A DNA stretch of 14,152 bases from the NCBI GenBank assembly GCA_028876585.1, contig JAGWRL010000168.1, positions 1 to 14,152 on the forward strand, written 5' to 3'. A program made the translations under genes and the position numbers. Shown in pieces: positions 1 to 8,000 of the stretch (positions within the stretch are counted from its first letter, which is position 1; every line of letters starts with the position of its first letter). Below the pieces are notes generated by a model. That model saw nothing but the letters and a program-made list of their open reading frames with translations, did not search any database and had not been told where the DNA came from. The DNA is from Pseudomonadota bacterium. Lineage in GTDB: Bacteria > Pseudomonadota > Alphaproteobacteria > Rhizobiales > Beijerinckiaceae.

Positions 1-252
1 CTGTACGAGAAGGAACTGGAGAAGCGCGAGGCGGAGGCCAACGCCGACGCCGCCTCGAAGACCGAGATCGGCTGGGGCCACCAGATCAGGTCATATGTGC
101 TGCAACCCTATCAGATGGTGAAGGACCTGCGCACCGGCCACGTCTCCGGCACGCCGTCGGAAGTGCTCGACGGCGACCTCGACGCCTTCATGGAAGCCTC
201 GCTGGCGCAGAAGCTGTCGGGGCGGACGGTGCAGGTCGAGGACGTGGATTGA
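1..252 (+). CDS. prfB: Peptide chain release factor 2, C-terminal part (5' end outside window)
   Basis: The open frame from base 1 to the TGA at 250-252 encodes the last 83 residues of a class I release factor. The stretch [20 protein letters not shown] followed by [16 protein letters not shown] is the hallmark C-terminal segment of RF2, lying just after the GGQ domain. RF2 recognises UGA and UAA stop codons and triggers peptide hydrolysis on the ribosome. The GGQ and SPF motifs and the usual programmed frameshift site of some prfB genes lie upstream of the window and cannot be checked. It is a housekeeping gene and marks the left border of the catabolic island. It points toward the convergent acyl-CoA dehydrogenase gene, 300 bp away. 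Recognition is by family signature; the RF2 rather than RF1 call rests on the HQIRSYV segment. Confidence 0.95.
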   Translation: MYEKELEKREAEANADAASKTEIGWGHQIRSYVLQPYQMVKDLRTGHVSGTPSEVLDGDLDAFMEASLAQKLSGRTVQVEDVD

Positions 253-552
253 ACCGCTGATCGGCCGCTTTCGATTGTTTGGGCGCCTATTGCGTTCCCC
301 ATGCACGGACGGTTGACGGGGGAGTGCGCAACGATGCGTCCGGTGGCTCTCCTGGGCTGCGGCGCTTCAGGAGGATCGGACGCCGCCCACATGATTTCTG
401 ACGGGGGAGGGCCGTTTAGGTTTCGGCGGACGCGCGCCGGGGGGCGCCCAAGCGGCGCGCTTTGTTGATGGAGGGAGCGCCCGCTTTCGGCGAGACGCTT
501 GCGATTCAGACGCAACTCGGCCTGCGCACGCGGGAGGGCTGCGGCTTGCGCC
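253..552. other. Non-coding gap between convergent prfB and acyl-CoA dehydrogenase gene
   Basis: Three hundred bases without a credible gene. Open frames crossing it are GC-driven shadows rich in Arg, Pro and Ala with no recognisable domain. The only structure I can support is the GC hairpin at 432-460. The gap is longer than usual for this compact window, but it separates converging transcripts, so a termination region is the simplest reading. Confidence 0.6.
432..467 (+). terminator. Possible intrinsic terminator downstream of prfB
   Basis: GCGCGCCG (432-439) pairs perfectly with CGGCGCGC (453-460), an 8-bp GC stem with a 13-nt loop that itself contains the palindrome GGGCGCCC. TTTGTTG follows immediately on the + strand. 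This resembles a weak rho-independent terminator, but it lies about 180 nt after the prfB stop and the T tract is interrupted. In such GC-rich DNA an 8-bp stem can arise by chance. Confidence 0.35.
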
Positions 553-1827
553 TCAGACGTCCTGGCCGAGCGCGGCGCGCGAGAGCGCCGGCGCCCACGG
601 TCCGACGCCGGCCCCGGCGTTGGCGCCGCGCTGCTTCTTGAATTCAAACCGCGCCAGTTGATCGCGATGCACTTCGTCCGGGCCATCGGCCAGACGCAGC
701 AGACGCGCCGTGGCATAGGCGGCGGCCAGCCCGAAATCGTTGCTGGTGCCGCCGCCGCCGAACGCCTGGATCGCCCAGTCGATCACCTGGCAGGCCATGT
801 TCGGCACGGCGATCTTGATCATCGCGATCTCGGCCTTGGCCTCCTTGTTGCCGACCGTGTCCATCATATGCGCCGCGCGGAGCGTCAGCAGGCGGCTCTG
901 TTCAATCATGATGCGCGCTTGCGCCACGCGCTCGCGGGTGACGGATTGCTCGGCGATCGGCTTGCCGAAGGCGACGCGCTGTTCGGCGCGACGGCACATC
1001 TTGGCGAGCGAGCGCTCGGCGAGGCCGATCAGACGCATGCAATGATGGATGCGCCCCGGCCCGAGCCGCCCTTGCGCGATCTCGAAGCCGCGGCCCTCGC
1101 CGAGCAGGATGTTCGACGCCGGCACGCGCACGTTCTCGAACAAAACCTCGCTCGCGCGGTCCGGCACGCCATAGAACCCGAACACCGGCAGCGAGCGCTT
1201 GACGGTGACGCCGGGCGTATCCTTAGGCACGAGGATCATCGATTGCTGCTGATAGGTTTCGGCGGCCGGGTCGGTCTTGCCCATGAAGATGATGATCTTG
1301 CAGCGGGGATCGGTGGCGCCGGTGGTGTACCATTTGTGGCCGTTGATGACGTAATGATCGCCGTCGCGCACGATCGCGCTCTCGATGTTGCGCGCGTCGG
1401 AGGAGGCGACGTCGGGCTCGGTCATCGCGAAACACGAGCGGATTTCGCCGTTGAGCAGCGGCGTCAACCAGGCGTCCTGCTGCGCCTTGGTGCCATAGCG
1501 GACGAGCACCTCTATATTGCCGGTGTCGGGTGCGTTGCAATTGAACACCTCCGGCGCGAGGTGCGAGCGGCCCATGATCTCGCATAAAGCGGCGTAGTCG
1601 AGATTGTTGAGGCCGGCGCCGTGTTCCGAATCCGGCAGGAACAGATTCCACAGGCCGACGGCGCGCGCCTTCGTCTTCAGCTCCTCGACGATCGGCTGCA
1701 CCTTCCACGGACCGAGATCCTCGGACTCGCGGTAGAAGCGCGCCTCGTTGGGATAGATATGCTCCTCCATGAAGGCGAGCAGCCTGTCTTCGTAGGCGCG
1801 GGCGCGCGCGGATTTGTCCGGGATCAT
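553..1827 (-). CDS. ACAD10/ACAD11-type acyl-CoA dehydrogenase family flavoprotein
   Basis: A 424-residue FAD-dependent acyl-CoA dehydrogenase-fold protein, cytosolic (no signal peptide). Family landmarks in order are [14 protein letters not shown] (95-108), the flavin-binding [16 protein letters not shown] (132-147), HKWYTTGA (164-171), [22 protein letters not shown] (242-263), AFGGGG (355-360) and [10 protein letters not shown] (378-387). The last two, with the [21 protein letters not shown] segment, are those of the ACAD10/ACAD11 branch rather than short/medium-chain or isovaleryl-CoA dehydrogenases. At the position where MCAD-type enzymes carry the catalytic Glu of the E-G-T motif, this protein has Asp381 (D-G-P), also typical of ACAD10/11. 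In that branch the enzyme works with a kinase domain to convert 4-hydroxyacyl-CoA through a 4-phospho intermediate to enoyl-CoA, and here the matching kinase gene is divergent at 1987. The ATG has GAGG 5 nt upstream (1833-1836) and a promoter at 1858-1886. Family call firm; substrate inferred. Confidence 0.9.
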   Translation of the reverse strand: MIPDKSARARAYEDRLLAFMEEHIYPNEARFYRESEDLGPWKVQPIVEELKTKARAVGLWNLFLPDSEHGAGLNNLDYAALCEIMGRSHLAPEVFNCNAPDTGNIEVLVRYGTKAQQDAWLTPLLNGEIRSCFAMTEPDVASSDARNIESAIVRDGDHYVINGHKWYTTGATDPRCKIIIFMGKTDPAAETYQQQSMILVPKDTPGVTVKRSLPVFGFYGVPDRASEVLFENVRVPASNILLGEGRGFEIAQGRLGPGRIHHCMRLIGLAERSLAKMCRRAEQRVAFGKPIAEQSVTRERVAQARIMIEQSRLLTLRAAHMMDTVGNKEAKAEIAMIKIAVPNMACQVIDWAIQAFGGGGTSNDFGLAAAYATARLLRLADGPDEVHRDQLARFEFKKQRGANAGAGVGPWAPALSRAALGQDV

Positions 1828-1857
1828 GAATGCCTCGCCGTTACACTTTTCAGAGCC

Positions 1858-1886
1858 ACTCTAGATCAAGCGACATCGGCTGGCAA
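1858..1886 (-). promoter_or_regulatory. Predicted sigma-70-type promoter of the acyl-CoA dehydrogenase gene
   Basis: Read on the minus strand, TTGCCA (1886-1881, five of six to TTGACA) is followed by exactly 17 nt and TAGAGT (1863-1858, four of six to TATAAT). The implied start near 1851 gives a 5' leader of about 24 nt before the ATG at 1827, enough for the GAGG ribosome site. This is the best-looking core promoter in the window; it is a prediction from sequence only. Confidence 0.5.
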
Positions 1887-1887
1887 G

Positions 1888-1900
1888 ATCGTCTGACGAT
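1888..1900. promoter_or_regulatory. Candidate GntR (FadR-subfamily) operator
   Basis: ATCGTC-T-GACGAT is a perfect 6-bp inverted repeat around one base. The core TCGTCTGACGA (1889-1899) fits the FadR-subfamily pattern TnGTnnnACnA at every fixed position. It sits 1 nt upstream of the -35 of the dehydrogenase promoter, and 7 nt before a perfect TTGACA (1907-1912) that could be the -35 of the divergent kinase operon, although a good -10 for that direction is not evident. The GntR/FCD regulator at 3024 is the obvious candidate ligand, and autoregulation would follow. Confidence 0.5.
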
Positions 1901-1986
1901 ATTGGATTGACAGAAGCCGGCGCCCGCGACAAGCTTGGCGGCGTCGCGGTCGGGGCTATGACCGCGCGGGAGGAGGTCGATCGGGC

Positions 1987-3027
1987 ATGGACCGTCATGC
2001 GGATGACGCATTGGCGCGCGGGGAGGCCGGCGCGGCGCTGGAGGCCTGGCTGCGCGACCAGGTCGCGGGCTATCGCGGACCGGCGCGGGTCGAGAAATTC
2101 GCCGGCGGCCAGTCCAACCCGACCTTCAAGCTGGTCGCGCCGTCCGGCGCCTATGTGCTGCGGCGCAAGCCGATCGGGGCGACGCTGCCCTCCGCCCACG
2201 CCGTCGACCGCGAATTTCGCGTGCTCAAGGCGCTCCAGGACACCGACGTTCCGACGCCGCGCGTACATGCGTATTGCGCCGACGTCAGCGTCGCCGGCAG
2301 CCCGTTCTATGTGATGGATTTCATGCCCGGCCGGGTGTTCTGGGACCCGCGTTTGCCGGATCAGACGCGCCAGGAGCGCGCGCAAATCTTCGCTTCCCTC
2401 AATGGCGCCATCGCGCGCATCCACAGCCTCGACCCGCAGGCGCTCGGCCTCGCCGATTTCGGCCGCAGCGGCGATTATCTACAGCGCCAGATCGCGCGCT
2501 GGACCAAACAATATCGCGCCGCCGAAATGGCGCGCGATTCCGCCTTCGAGGAGTTGATCGCCTGGCTGCCCGCCCATGCGCCGCCCGAAGGCGAGACGCG
2601 GCTCGTGCATGGCGACTATCGGCTCGACAACGTGCTGATCCACCCGAGCGAGCCGCGCGTCGTCGCGGTGCTCGATTGGGAGTTGTCGACGCTCGGCGAT
2701 CCGCGCGCCGATTTCGCCTATCACGCGATGGCCTGGCGCATCCAACCGGCGCTATTCCGCGGCCTCGAAGGCGTGGATTTTTCCGCGCTCGGCGTGCCCG
2801 ACGAAGCGCAATATTTGGAGACCTATATTCGTCGCACCGGCGTCGATCCGCGGCCGCATTGGCGGTTTTTCCTCGTGCTGAGCCTGTTCCGGATCGCATC
2901 CATCCTGCAGGGAATCGCCAGACGCGCGCTCGACGGAACCGCCGCCGACGCCGCCGCGGCCGAAGTCGGGGCCAAGGCGCGGCCGCTGGCCGAGCGCGCG
3001 GCCCGCCTGTTGCGCGAGGGCGCATGA
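1987..3027 (+). CDS. APH-fold kinase, ACAD10/11 kinase-like (putative 4-hydroxyacyl-CoA kinase)
   Basis: A 346-residue protein of the aminoglycoside phosphotransferase/choline kinase fold, cytosolic. The N-lobe has KFAGGQSNPTFKL (37-49), a nucleotide-binding loop, and LRRKP with Lys61 as the likely ATP-anchoring lysine. The catalytic loop HGDYRLDN (208-215) supplies Asp210 and Asn215, and LDWE (229-232) supplies the metal-binding Asp230, followed by LSTLGDPRADFAY. The GGQSNPT, LRRKP and DWELSTLGDP set is that of the kinase half of ACAD10/ACAD11 and LvaA-like proteins, which phosphorylate the 4-hydroxyl of hydroxyacyl-CoAs; antibiotic resistance is not suggested. The start is supported by AGGAGG at 1971-1976, ten bases upstream. 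It heads an operon: its stop overlaps the next start as ATGA. Substrate assignment rests on family and on the divergent ACAD11-like gene. Confidence 0.88.
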   Translation: MDRHADDALARGEAGAALEAWLRDQVAGYRGPARVEKFAGGQSNPTFKLVAPSGAYVLRRKPIGATLPSAHAVDREFRVLKALQDTDVPTPRVHAYCADVSVAGSPFYVMDFMPGRVFWDPRLPDQTRQERAQIFASLNGAIARIHSLDPQALGLADFGRSGDYLQRQIARWTKQYRAAEMARDSAFEELIAWLPAHAPPEGETRLVHGDYRLDNVLIHPSEPRVVAVLDWELSTLGDPRADFAYHAMAWRIQPALFRGLEGVDFSALGVPDEAQYLETYIRRTGVDPRPHWRFFLVLSLFRIASILQGIARRALDGTAADAAAAEVGAKARPLAERAARLLREGA

Positions 3028-3692
3028 CGGCGAGCGCGCCGAGCGCCTCCGCGCGGGTCGTCAAGTCAATCGTGCGCGGCCTCTACGAAGGCGAATATGC
3101 GCCGGGCCAGCGGCTCGCCGAGCCCGAGTTGATGGCGCAGTTCGGCGTCAGCCGCAGCACGGCGCGCGAAAGCATCCGGCGCATGGAGTCGGAGGGGATC
3201 GTGACGGTGCTGCCGCATCGCGGCGCCGTCATACGCCGCATGACGACGGCCGAGGCGCTCGACGCGCTGATGGTCATGGAGCTTTGCGTCGGCCTCGCGG
3301 CGCGCCAGGCGGCCGAACGCATCGACGCGAGCGGCGGGCGGGCGCGCTTCCAACAGACATGGCGCGAACTCCAGACCTATCGCGACAGGCCCGGCGGTTA
3401 CGAGTTCATCGCGGCGCGCAACCGCTTCTATCGCGTCATCACGGAACTGTCGGGCAACAGCGAACTGCGCCGGATCGTGCCGTCGATCCATGTCCACCTG
3501 ATCCGCCGCGACTATTCGCCGACGCTGCACGAGCGCTTTCAGGATTACGCGCGCATGGCGGAAGCGGTCCTCGCTGGCGACGGGCCGGCGGCGGAGACGG
3601 CGGCGCGAAGACACATCGCCAGAATCGCCGCCCTGGTGCGACAACGCGCCGTCAGCGGCGATAATGCTGCGCGCGCACAGGAGGGAGTCTGA
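3024..3692 (+). CDS. GntR family transcriptional regulator, FCD-type
   Basis: A 222-residue regulator with an N-terminal winged helix (about 8-72): YEGEYAPGQRLAEPEL, then FGVSRSTARESIRRMESEG, VTVLPHRGA and VI, classic GntR/FadR-type DNA recognition. Residues 75-210 form an all-helical FCD effector domain. Canonical FCD metal ligands are partly missing. The usual D..FH motif reads ARNRFYRV (131-138, Tyr136 for His), and the later helix reads DYARMAEAV where many members have a His; only His197 (RRHIAR) is clearly kept. This suggests a metal-independent, FadR-like ligand pocket, perhaps for an acyl-CoA. The ATG overlaps the kinase stop by 4 nt, with GAGGG just upstream. A matching operator lies at 1888-1900. 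Likely role: repressor of the divergent dehydrogenase and kinase units. Ligand unknown. Confidence 0.9.
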   Translation: MTASAPSASARVVKSIVRGLYEGEYAPGQRLAEPELMAQFGVSRSTARESIRRMESEGIVTVLPHRGAVIRRMTTAEALDALMVMELCVGLAARQAAERIDASGGRARFQQTWRELQTYRDRPGGYEFIAARNRFYRVITELSGNSELRRIVPSIHVHLIRRDYSPTLHERFQDYARMAEAVLAGDGPAAETAARRHIARIAALVRQRAVSGDNAARAQEGV

Positions 3693-3693
3693 G

Positions 3694-4500
3694 ATGACGA
3701 TCGGCAGGGACGCGCCGCCAAGCCGTATGCTGCTGGGCCGCGACAGGTTGTTTTATGGCGGCCTCGTCGGCAATGCGATGAAGACGCGATGTCTGGGCGC
3801 GATCACGCTCTACGCCGCCGTCGAAGGCGAGTTGGAGATCAGCATCGCCGACGGTCCCTGGCGCCGGCGGCGCCTGATCGCGCTGGCGCCCTACACGCCG
3901 CATCGGCTACGCACCAGCAGCGGACAGATCGCCAACCTGTGCCTGGAATCGGAATCGATCGACCGCGCCGATATGGCGGCGCTGATCGCCGAGATCAACG
4001 CGGCCGACAATGCGCGCCTGATCCGGCGCATCGTCGAGGCCCGCCATGAGACGGCGCGCGTCGGCGCCGGCGACGGCTTTTCGACGCGAGAGTTCGACGT
4101 CTATTTCCTCGGCCGAGCGCTGAAGGCGCGCGACGTCGATCCGCGCATCCGCTTCATCCTCGACAAGTTGATTGACGCATTGCCCGATCACGCGATCTCC
4201 GCCGAGTCCTGCGCCAGCCGCATCGGCGTTTCGACCTCGCGCTTCCTGCATCTGTTCAAGGAGAGCACCGACATCCCCTTCCGCTCGGCGCGGATGTGGA
4301 AGCGGGCGCGCCGCTTTATGGATCACGCCAATCGCGACGACAGTCTGACGGGGGTGGCGCTCGATCTCGGCTATCCCGATTCCAGCCATTTCAGCCATTC
4401 GATCCGCGCCTGCTTCGGGTTGCAACCGCGCTCGATCCGTCAGGGCTCGCGCGGCATGAAGGTCTTTGTCGGCGAGAATTACGCGCTCTCCTGCGCCTGA
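3694..4500 (+). CDS. AraC family transcriptional regulator
   Basis: A 268-residue protein with an N-terminal beta-rich sensor-like region (about 1-130; [18 protein letters not shown] and LAPYTPHRL look like a cupin-type barrel) and a C-terminal double helix-turn-helix of AraC type (about 150-250). Landmarks are [23 protein letters not shown] (168-190), [15 protein letters not shown] (196-210) and the signature [26 protein letters not shown] (220-245). The start at 3694 is preferred over an upstream ATG at 3664 because AGGAGG (3679-3684) lies 9 nt before it; it then sits 1 nt after the GntR stop. It is the third gene of the kinase operon. Its last 22 bases overlap the 3' end of the convergent SDR gene. 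The effector is unknown; target promoters are probably within this island, by proximity only. Confidence 0.9.
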   Translation: MTIGRDAPPSRMLLGRDRLFYGGLVGNAMKTRCLGAITLYAAVEGELEISIADGPWRRRRLIALAPYTPHRLRTSSGQIANLCLESESIDRADMAALIAEINAADNARLIRRIVEARHETARVGAGDGFSTREFDVYFLGRALKARDVDPRIRFILDKLIDALPDHAISAESCASRIGVSTSRFLHLFKESTDIPFRSARMWKRARRFMDHANRDDSLTGVALDLGYPDSSHFSHSIRACFGLQPRSIRQGSRGMKVFVGENYALSCA

Positions 4501-5285
4501 GCCTCGGCGGCGCGGACCTTTCTTTGCAGCTTCACCATGCCGCGCAGCCAGCGCTGCATGTCGCCGGCCTTGTTGTTCATGTAGCCCTGCACCTGCGGGT
4601 GCGGCAGGATAAGGAAAGTTTCGTTGCGCACGCCCTCCAGCGCGGCGGCGGCGACCTCGGCGGCGCTGAGCACCCCGTCAAGCGACTGCGGACCGGTGGT
4701 GACGCCGCCGAGCATCCGCGTATCGACGCCCTGCGGACAGAGGATGGAGACGCGGATGTTGTCGTCGGCGTGGGTGATGGCGAGATTTTCGGCGAAGCCG
4801 ACCGCGGCGTGTTTGGTTGTTGAATAGACGGCGCTGCCGATCTGATTGAGCAGGCCGGCGGCCGAGACGGTGTTGAGGAAATAGCCGCCGCCGCGCGCCT
4901 TCATGCGCGGCACGAGCGCGCGGGCGGCGCGCACATGCGCGAGCGTGTTGACCTCCCAGGCCGCCTGCCAGACCTCGTCGTCGGGCCCGGCGGCGTTGTC
5001 GTAGCTGTCGAAACCGGTGGCGACGCCGGCGTTGGAGCAGAACAGATTTATGGGGCCGCGTTCGCGCTCGACATTTTCAATCAGGCGTTCGATCGCGCCG
5101 CGCTCGCGCACGTCGATCGTATAGGCGTGGCCGCCGATCGCCGTGACGGCCGCGACGGCGGCCTCGCCCTCGCGGTCGGCGACGATGACGTCCGCCGCGC
5201 CCGCCGCCGCGAGCGCGCGGCACAGCGCCAGTCCGATGCCGTTGGCCCCGCCCGTCACCACCGCCCGACAACCTTCGATCTGCAC
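4479..5285 (-). CDS. Short-chain dehydrogenase/reductase (SDR), classical type
   Basis: A 268-residue classical SDR, a Rossmann-fold NAD(P)-dependent alcohol/ketone oxidoreductase. TGGANGIG (11-18) is the cofactor glycine motif, and Asp37 at the end of beta-2 (VIVADREG) favours NAD(H) over NADP(H). NAG is at 85-87. The catalytic Ser141, Tyr154 and Lys158 are present (NTVSAAG, YSTTK). The start is GTG, chosen because GGAGGGA (5296-5290 on the minus strand) ends 4 nt upstream and no ATG is available; 16 nt separate it from the crotonase stop. As the last gene of the carboxylase operon it probably oxidises a hydroxyacyl-CoA or hydroxy-acid intermediate, much as SDRs accompany the Atu terpenoid clusters. 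Its 3' end overlaps the convergent AraC gene by 22 bp. Substrate unknown. Confidence 0.9.
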   Translation of the reverse strand: MQIEGCRAVVTGGANGIGLALCRALAAAGAADVIVADREGEAAVAAVTAIGGHAYTIDVRERGAIERLIENVERERGPINLFCSNAGVATGFDSYDNAAGPDDEVWQAAWEVNTLAHVRAARALVPRMKARGGGYFLNTVSAAGLLNQIGSAVYSTTKHAAVGFAENLAITHADDNIRVSILCPQGVDTRMLGGVTTGPQSLDGVLSAAEVAAAALEGVRNETFLILPHPQVQGYMNNKAGDMQRWLRGMVKLQRKVRAAEAQAQESA

Positions 5286-5301
5286 GATGTCCCTCCAGGT
5301 T

Positions 5302-6069
5302 TCAATCGCCCTTGAATTGCGGCGACCGCTTTTCGTTGAACGCGGCGAACCCCTCCCTGGCGTCGCCGGTGAGGCTTAGCAACCCCAGTTGGCCTTCCGC
5401 GAACGCGATCGCCTGATCGAAACTCATGCCGTCGACCGCCTTCAGCGCATATTTGCCGCGCCGGATCGCCGTCGGCGAGCGCGCCGCCAAAGCGGCGCAG
5501 AGCGCTTCGACCCTGGCCTCGAATTCGGCCGCGCTCGCCACATGGTTGATAAGCCCCGCGGCGCGCGCCGCTTCGGCGTCGAACAACTCGCCGGTCAGCG
5601 CCCATTCGCGCACCACGCGGGGCGGCACGAGGCGCGCGAGCAGGCTCATCACCTGCATTGGGAACAAGCCAATCTTCACTTCAGGCAAGCCAAATTTGGC
5701 GCTGTCCACCGCCACCGCGATATCGGCCAGCGCCAACAACCCCATGCCGCCGGCGACGCAGGCGCCGTTGATCGCCGCGATGATCGGCAGCGGGCAATCG
5801 CGCGACAGACGCAGGAGATCGCCATAGGCGGTGCGCGGTTGCGAGAAATCGAAGTTGAAGCCGCCCGCCGGCGCCAGATCGCCGCCGGCGCAGAACGCCT
5901 TGCCGGCGCCGGTCAGCACGATCACCCTCGCCTCGGGGTCGGCGACCGCCGCCTGGAGCGCGGCGGAGACGCCCTGCAACAACGCGTCGTTGATGGCGTT
6001 GCGCTTGTCGGGCCGATTGAGCGTGATGCGGCGCTGGGCCCCGCGCTTTTCGACGAGAACCTCGCTCAT
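5302..6069 (-). CDS. Enoyl-CoA hydratase/isomerase (crotonase) family protein
   Basis: A 255-residue crotonase-fold protein. [12 protein letters not shown] (15-26) and AFCAGGDL (58-65) form the CoA pocket and oxyanion hole; [12 protein letters not shown] (100-111) and [14 protein letters not shown] (127-140) flank the active site. Glu130 matches the second catalytic Glu of rat enoyl-CoA hydratase. The first (in GGGCE) is replaced by Gly110 (GGMGL), as in methylglutaconyl-type hydratases of LiuC/AtuE style and some isomerases. In the operon it follows the carboxylase subunits, so hydration of a carboxylated 3-methyl-glutaconyl-type CoA is the natural guess. Its ATG overlaps the biotin carboxylase stop as ATGA, with GGAGG about 10 nt upstream. 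Fold call firm; the reaction (hydratase or isomerase) is inferred. Confidence 0.9.
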   Translation of the reverse strand: MSEVLVEKRGAQRRITLNRPDKRNAINDALLQGVSAALQAAVADPEARVIVLTGAGKAFCAGGDLAPAGGFNFDFSQPRTAYGDLLRLSRDCPLPIIAAINGACVAGGMGLLALADIAVAVDSAKFGLPEVKIGLFPMQVMSLLARLVPPRVVREWALTGELFDAEAARAAGLINHVASAAEFEARVEALCAALAARSPTAIRRGKYALKAVDGMSFDQAIAFAEGQLGLLSLTGDAREGFAAFNEKRSPQFKGD

Positions 6070-8000
6070 GCCGGCGCAACCTCCACGACGATGCGATGCG
6101 CGTCCACCTGATCGCCCTCGGCGACGTGGATCGTCGCGATGATTCCCTCGACATTGGCGACGTGGACATGCTCCATTTTCATGGCCTCCAGCACGAGCAG
6201 CTTCTGGCCGCGCGTCACGCGGTCGCCAACCGCGACGTCGAGCGAGGCCACGCGGCCGTTCATCGCCGCGCGCACCTTGCCGTCACGCTCGGCTTCGACC
6301 TTGACTGTCGGCTCGAAGCTGACGTCCTCGAAATCCCAGCTGCGGCCCTCGTCGCGCAGCCACACTTGCGCGCCGTGGCGCACGATTACGGCTTTGCGGC
6401 TGCGCCCGTCCTGCGTCAGTTGATAGCCGCCGTCGGCGCGCGCTACGACGAGTTGCGTCTCTTCGTCAGCGGCTTCGACGCGGGTTGCGCCGCGCGGCCC
6501 CGCATAGACGCGCAGGGTGTAGAAAGTCTCGCCGCGCTTCAACCGCACCGGGCGCGGGAAGCCATGCGTGACGCCGACATCGGGCGCGGCGCTGAGCAGC
6601 GCCGCGACGCGCATCGCCGCCGCCTTTTCCTGGCGCGCGCGGTCGGGAAACAGCGCGGCGGCATTGTCGCCGATAAAGGCCGTCGTCGCCGCACCGGCGG
6701 CGAACACGGGGTTGGCCAGGCAATCGGTCAGGAAATCCTGGTTGGTGCGCAGGCCGAGCGCCAGCGTCTCGCCGAGGCCGTGCATCAGTTTTGCCCGCGC
6801 GGCCTCGCGATTCGCGCCATGCGCGATCAGCTTGGCGATCATGGAATCGTAGAACGGGGAAATCTCGACGCCGGAGCGCAGGCCATGCTCGACGCGCAAG
6901 GCCGGCGAGGGCGCCCACAGCGACAGCGTCCCGCTCTGCGGCATGAAGCCGTTCGCCGGGTCTTCCGCGCACAGGCGCACCTCGATGGCGTGACCGGAGA
7001 AGGCGACGTCCTCTTGTTTGATCGCCAACGGCTTGCCGGCGGCGATGTCGAGTTGCAGCGCGACCAGATCGAGCCCTGTGATGGCCTCGGTGACGGGGTG
7101 CTCGACCTGAAGCCGCGTGTTCATCTCCATGAAATAGAACGCGCCATCCGCCCCAAGCAGGAATTCCAGCGTGCCGGCGCCCTCGTAGCGGATCGCCTGC
7201 GCCGCCCGCACCGCCGCCGCGCCCATGCGCTCACGCAACTCGGCCGAGACCGCCGGCGACGGCGCCTCCTCGATCAATTTCTGATGCCGGCGCTGCACCG
7301 AGCAATCACGTTCGCCCAGATGGATCGCGTGGCCGTAGCGGTCCGCCAGAATCTGGATCTCGATGTGGCGCGCGTTGAGAATCGCGCGCTCCAGCAATAC
7401 GGTCTCGTCGCCAAACGCGCTTTTCGTCTCGGATTTCGCTGATTTGAGCGCGGCGGCGAAATCCTCCGCGCGCTCAACCAACCGCATGCCGCGCCCGCCG
7501 CCGCCCGCCGCCGCCTTGATCATCAGGGGATAGCCGATGGCGTCGGCGCGCGCCTGCAACGCCTCGGCGTCCTGCTCGTCGCCCTGATAGCCCGGCACGC
7601 AGGGTACGCCGGCTTCGATCATCAGCGTCTTGGCCGCCGCCTTGTTGCCCATCGCCCGGATCGCCCGCGCCGAGGGGCCGACAAACACCAGCCCCGCCTT
7701 GGCGCAGGCCTCGGCGAACCCGTCGTTTTCGGACAAGAACCCGTAGCCGGGATGGATCGCGTCGGCTTGCGTCGCGCGCGCGGCTTCGAGAATCCGCTCG
7801 ACGCTGAGATAAGAGTCGCGCGGCGCCGCCTTGCCGATACAGACGGATTCGTCGGCCAGCGCGACATGCGGCGCGCCGGCGTCGGCTTCAGAATAGACCG
7901 CGACGGTGCGCAGACCCGCCGCCCGCGCACTGCGCAGCACGCGCACGGCGATCTCGCCGCGATTGGCGACCAGCAGTTTCGCAAAGGGCGTCATCGTCAT
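6066..8000 (-). CDS. Acyl-CoA carboxylase biotin carboxylase/BCCP subunit (MCC/GCC alpha type)
   Basis: A 644-residue alpha subunit of a biotin-dependent acyl-CoA carboxylase. The N-terminal biotin carboxylase core starts with FAKLLVANRGEIAVRV (6-21), then HPGYGFLSE (83-91), the ATP-grasp glycine loop GGGGRGM (166-172), ERDCSVQRRHQK (230-241) and MEMNTRLQVEH (291-301). A BT-like linker domain follows, and the C-terminal biotinyl domain has EAMKMEH with Lys608 as the biotin site. The EAMKMEH sequence and length fit 3-methylcrotonyl-CoA or geranyl-CoA carboxylase rather than acetyl-CoA carboxylase AccC. It uses ATP and bicarbonate to carboxylate biotin. The start at 8000 is chosen because ATGA overlaps the CT stop; a longer frame reaching 8378 is only overlap with the CT gene. 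Substrate cannot be decided from this subunit. Confidence 0.92.
   Translation of the reverse strand: MTMTPFAKLLVANRGEIAVRVLRSARAAGLRTVAVYSEADAGAPHVALADESVCIGKAAPRDSYLSVERILEAARATQADAIHPGYGFLSENDGFAEACAKAGLVFVGPSARAIRAMGNKAAAKTLMIEAGVPCVPGYQGDEQDAEALQARADAIGYPLMIKAAAGGGGRGMRLVERAEDFAAALKSAKSETKSAFGDETVLLERAILNARHIEIQILADRYGHAIHLGERDCSVQRRHQKLIEEAPSPAVSAELRERMGAAAVRAAQAIRYEGAGTLEFLLGADGAFYFMEMNTRLQVEHPVTEAITGLDLVALQLDIAAGKPLAIKQEDVAFSGHAIEVRLCAEDPANGFMPQSGTLSLWAPSPALRVEHGLRSGVEISPFYDSMIAKLIAHGANREAARAKLMHGLGETLALGLRTNQDFLTDCLANPVFAAGAATTAFIGDNAAALFPDRARQEKAAAMRVAALLSAAPDVGVTHGFPRPVRLKRGETFYTLRVYAGPRGATRVEAADEETQLVVARADGGYQLTQDGRSRKAVIVRHGAQVWLRDEGRSWDFEDVSFEPTVKVEAERDGKVRAAMNGRVASLDVAVGDRVTRGQKLLVLEAMKMEHVHVANVEGIIATIHVAEGDQVDAHRIVVEVAPA

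Noticed and set aside
499..1587. Long + strand open frame of 362 codons opposite the acyl-CoA dehydrogenase
   Set aside because: It is an Arg/Ala/His-rich antisense shadow of a gene with clear family motifs; it has no domain of its own.
1987..3027. Aminoglycoside resistance phosphotransferase
   Set aside because: The fold is shared, but the motif set and the adjacent ACAD11-like gene indicate the hydroxyacyl-CoA kinase-like branch.
3664..3693. ATG at 3664 for the AraC gene
   Set aside because: It lies inside the GntR gene with a poor ribosome site; the ATG at 3694 follows AGGAGG by 9 nt.
6096..7442. Long + strand open frame of 448 codons opposite the biotin carboxylase gene
   Set aside because: Antisense shadow created by GC-rich third codon positions; composition is unlike a real protein and no motif is visible.
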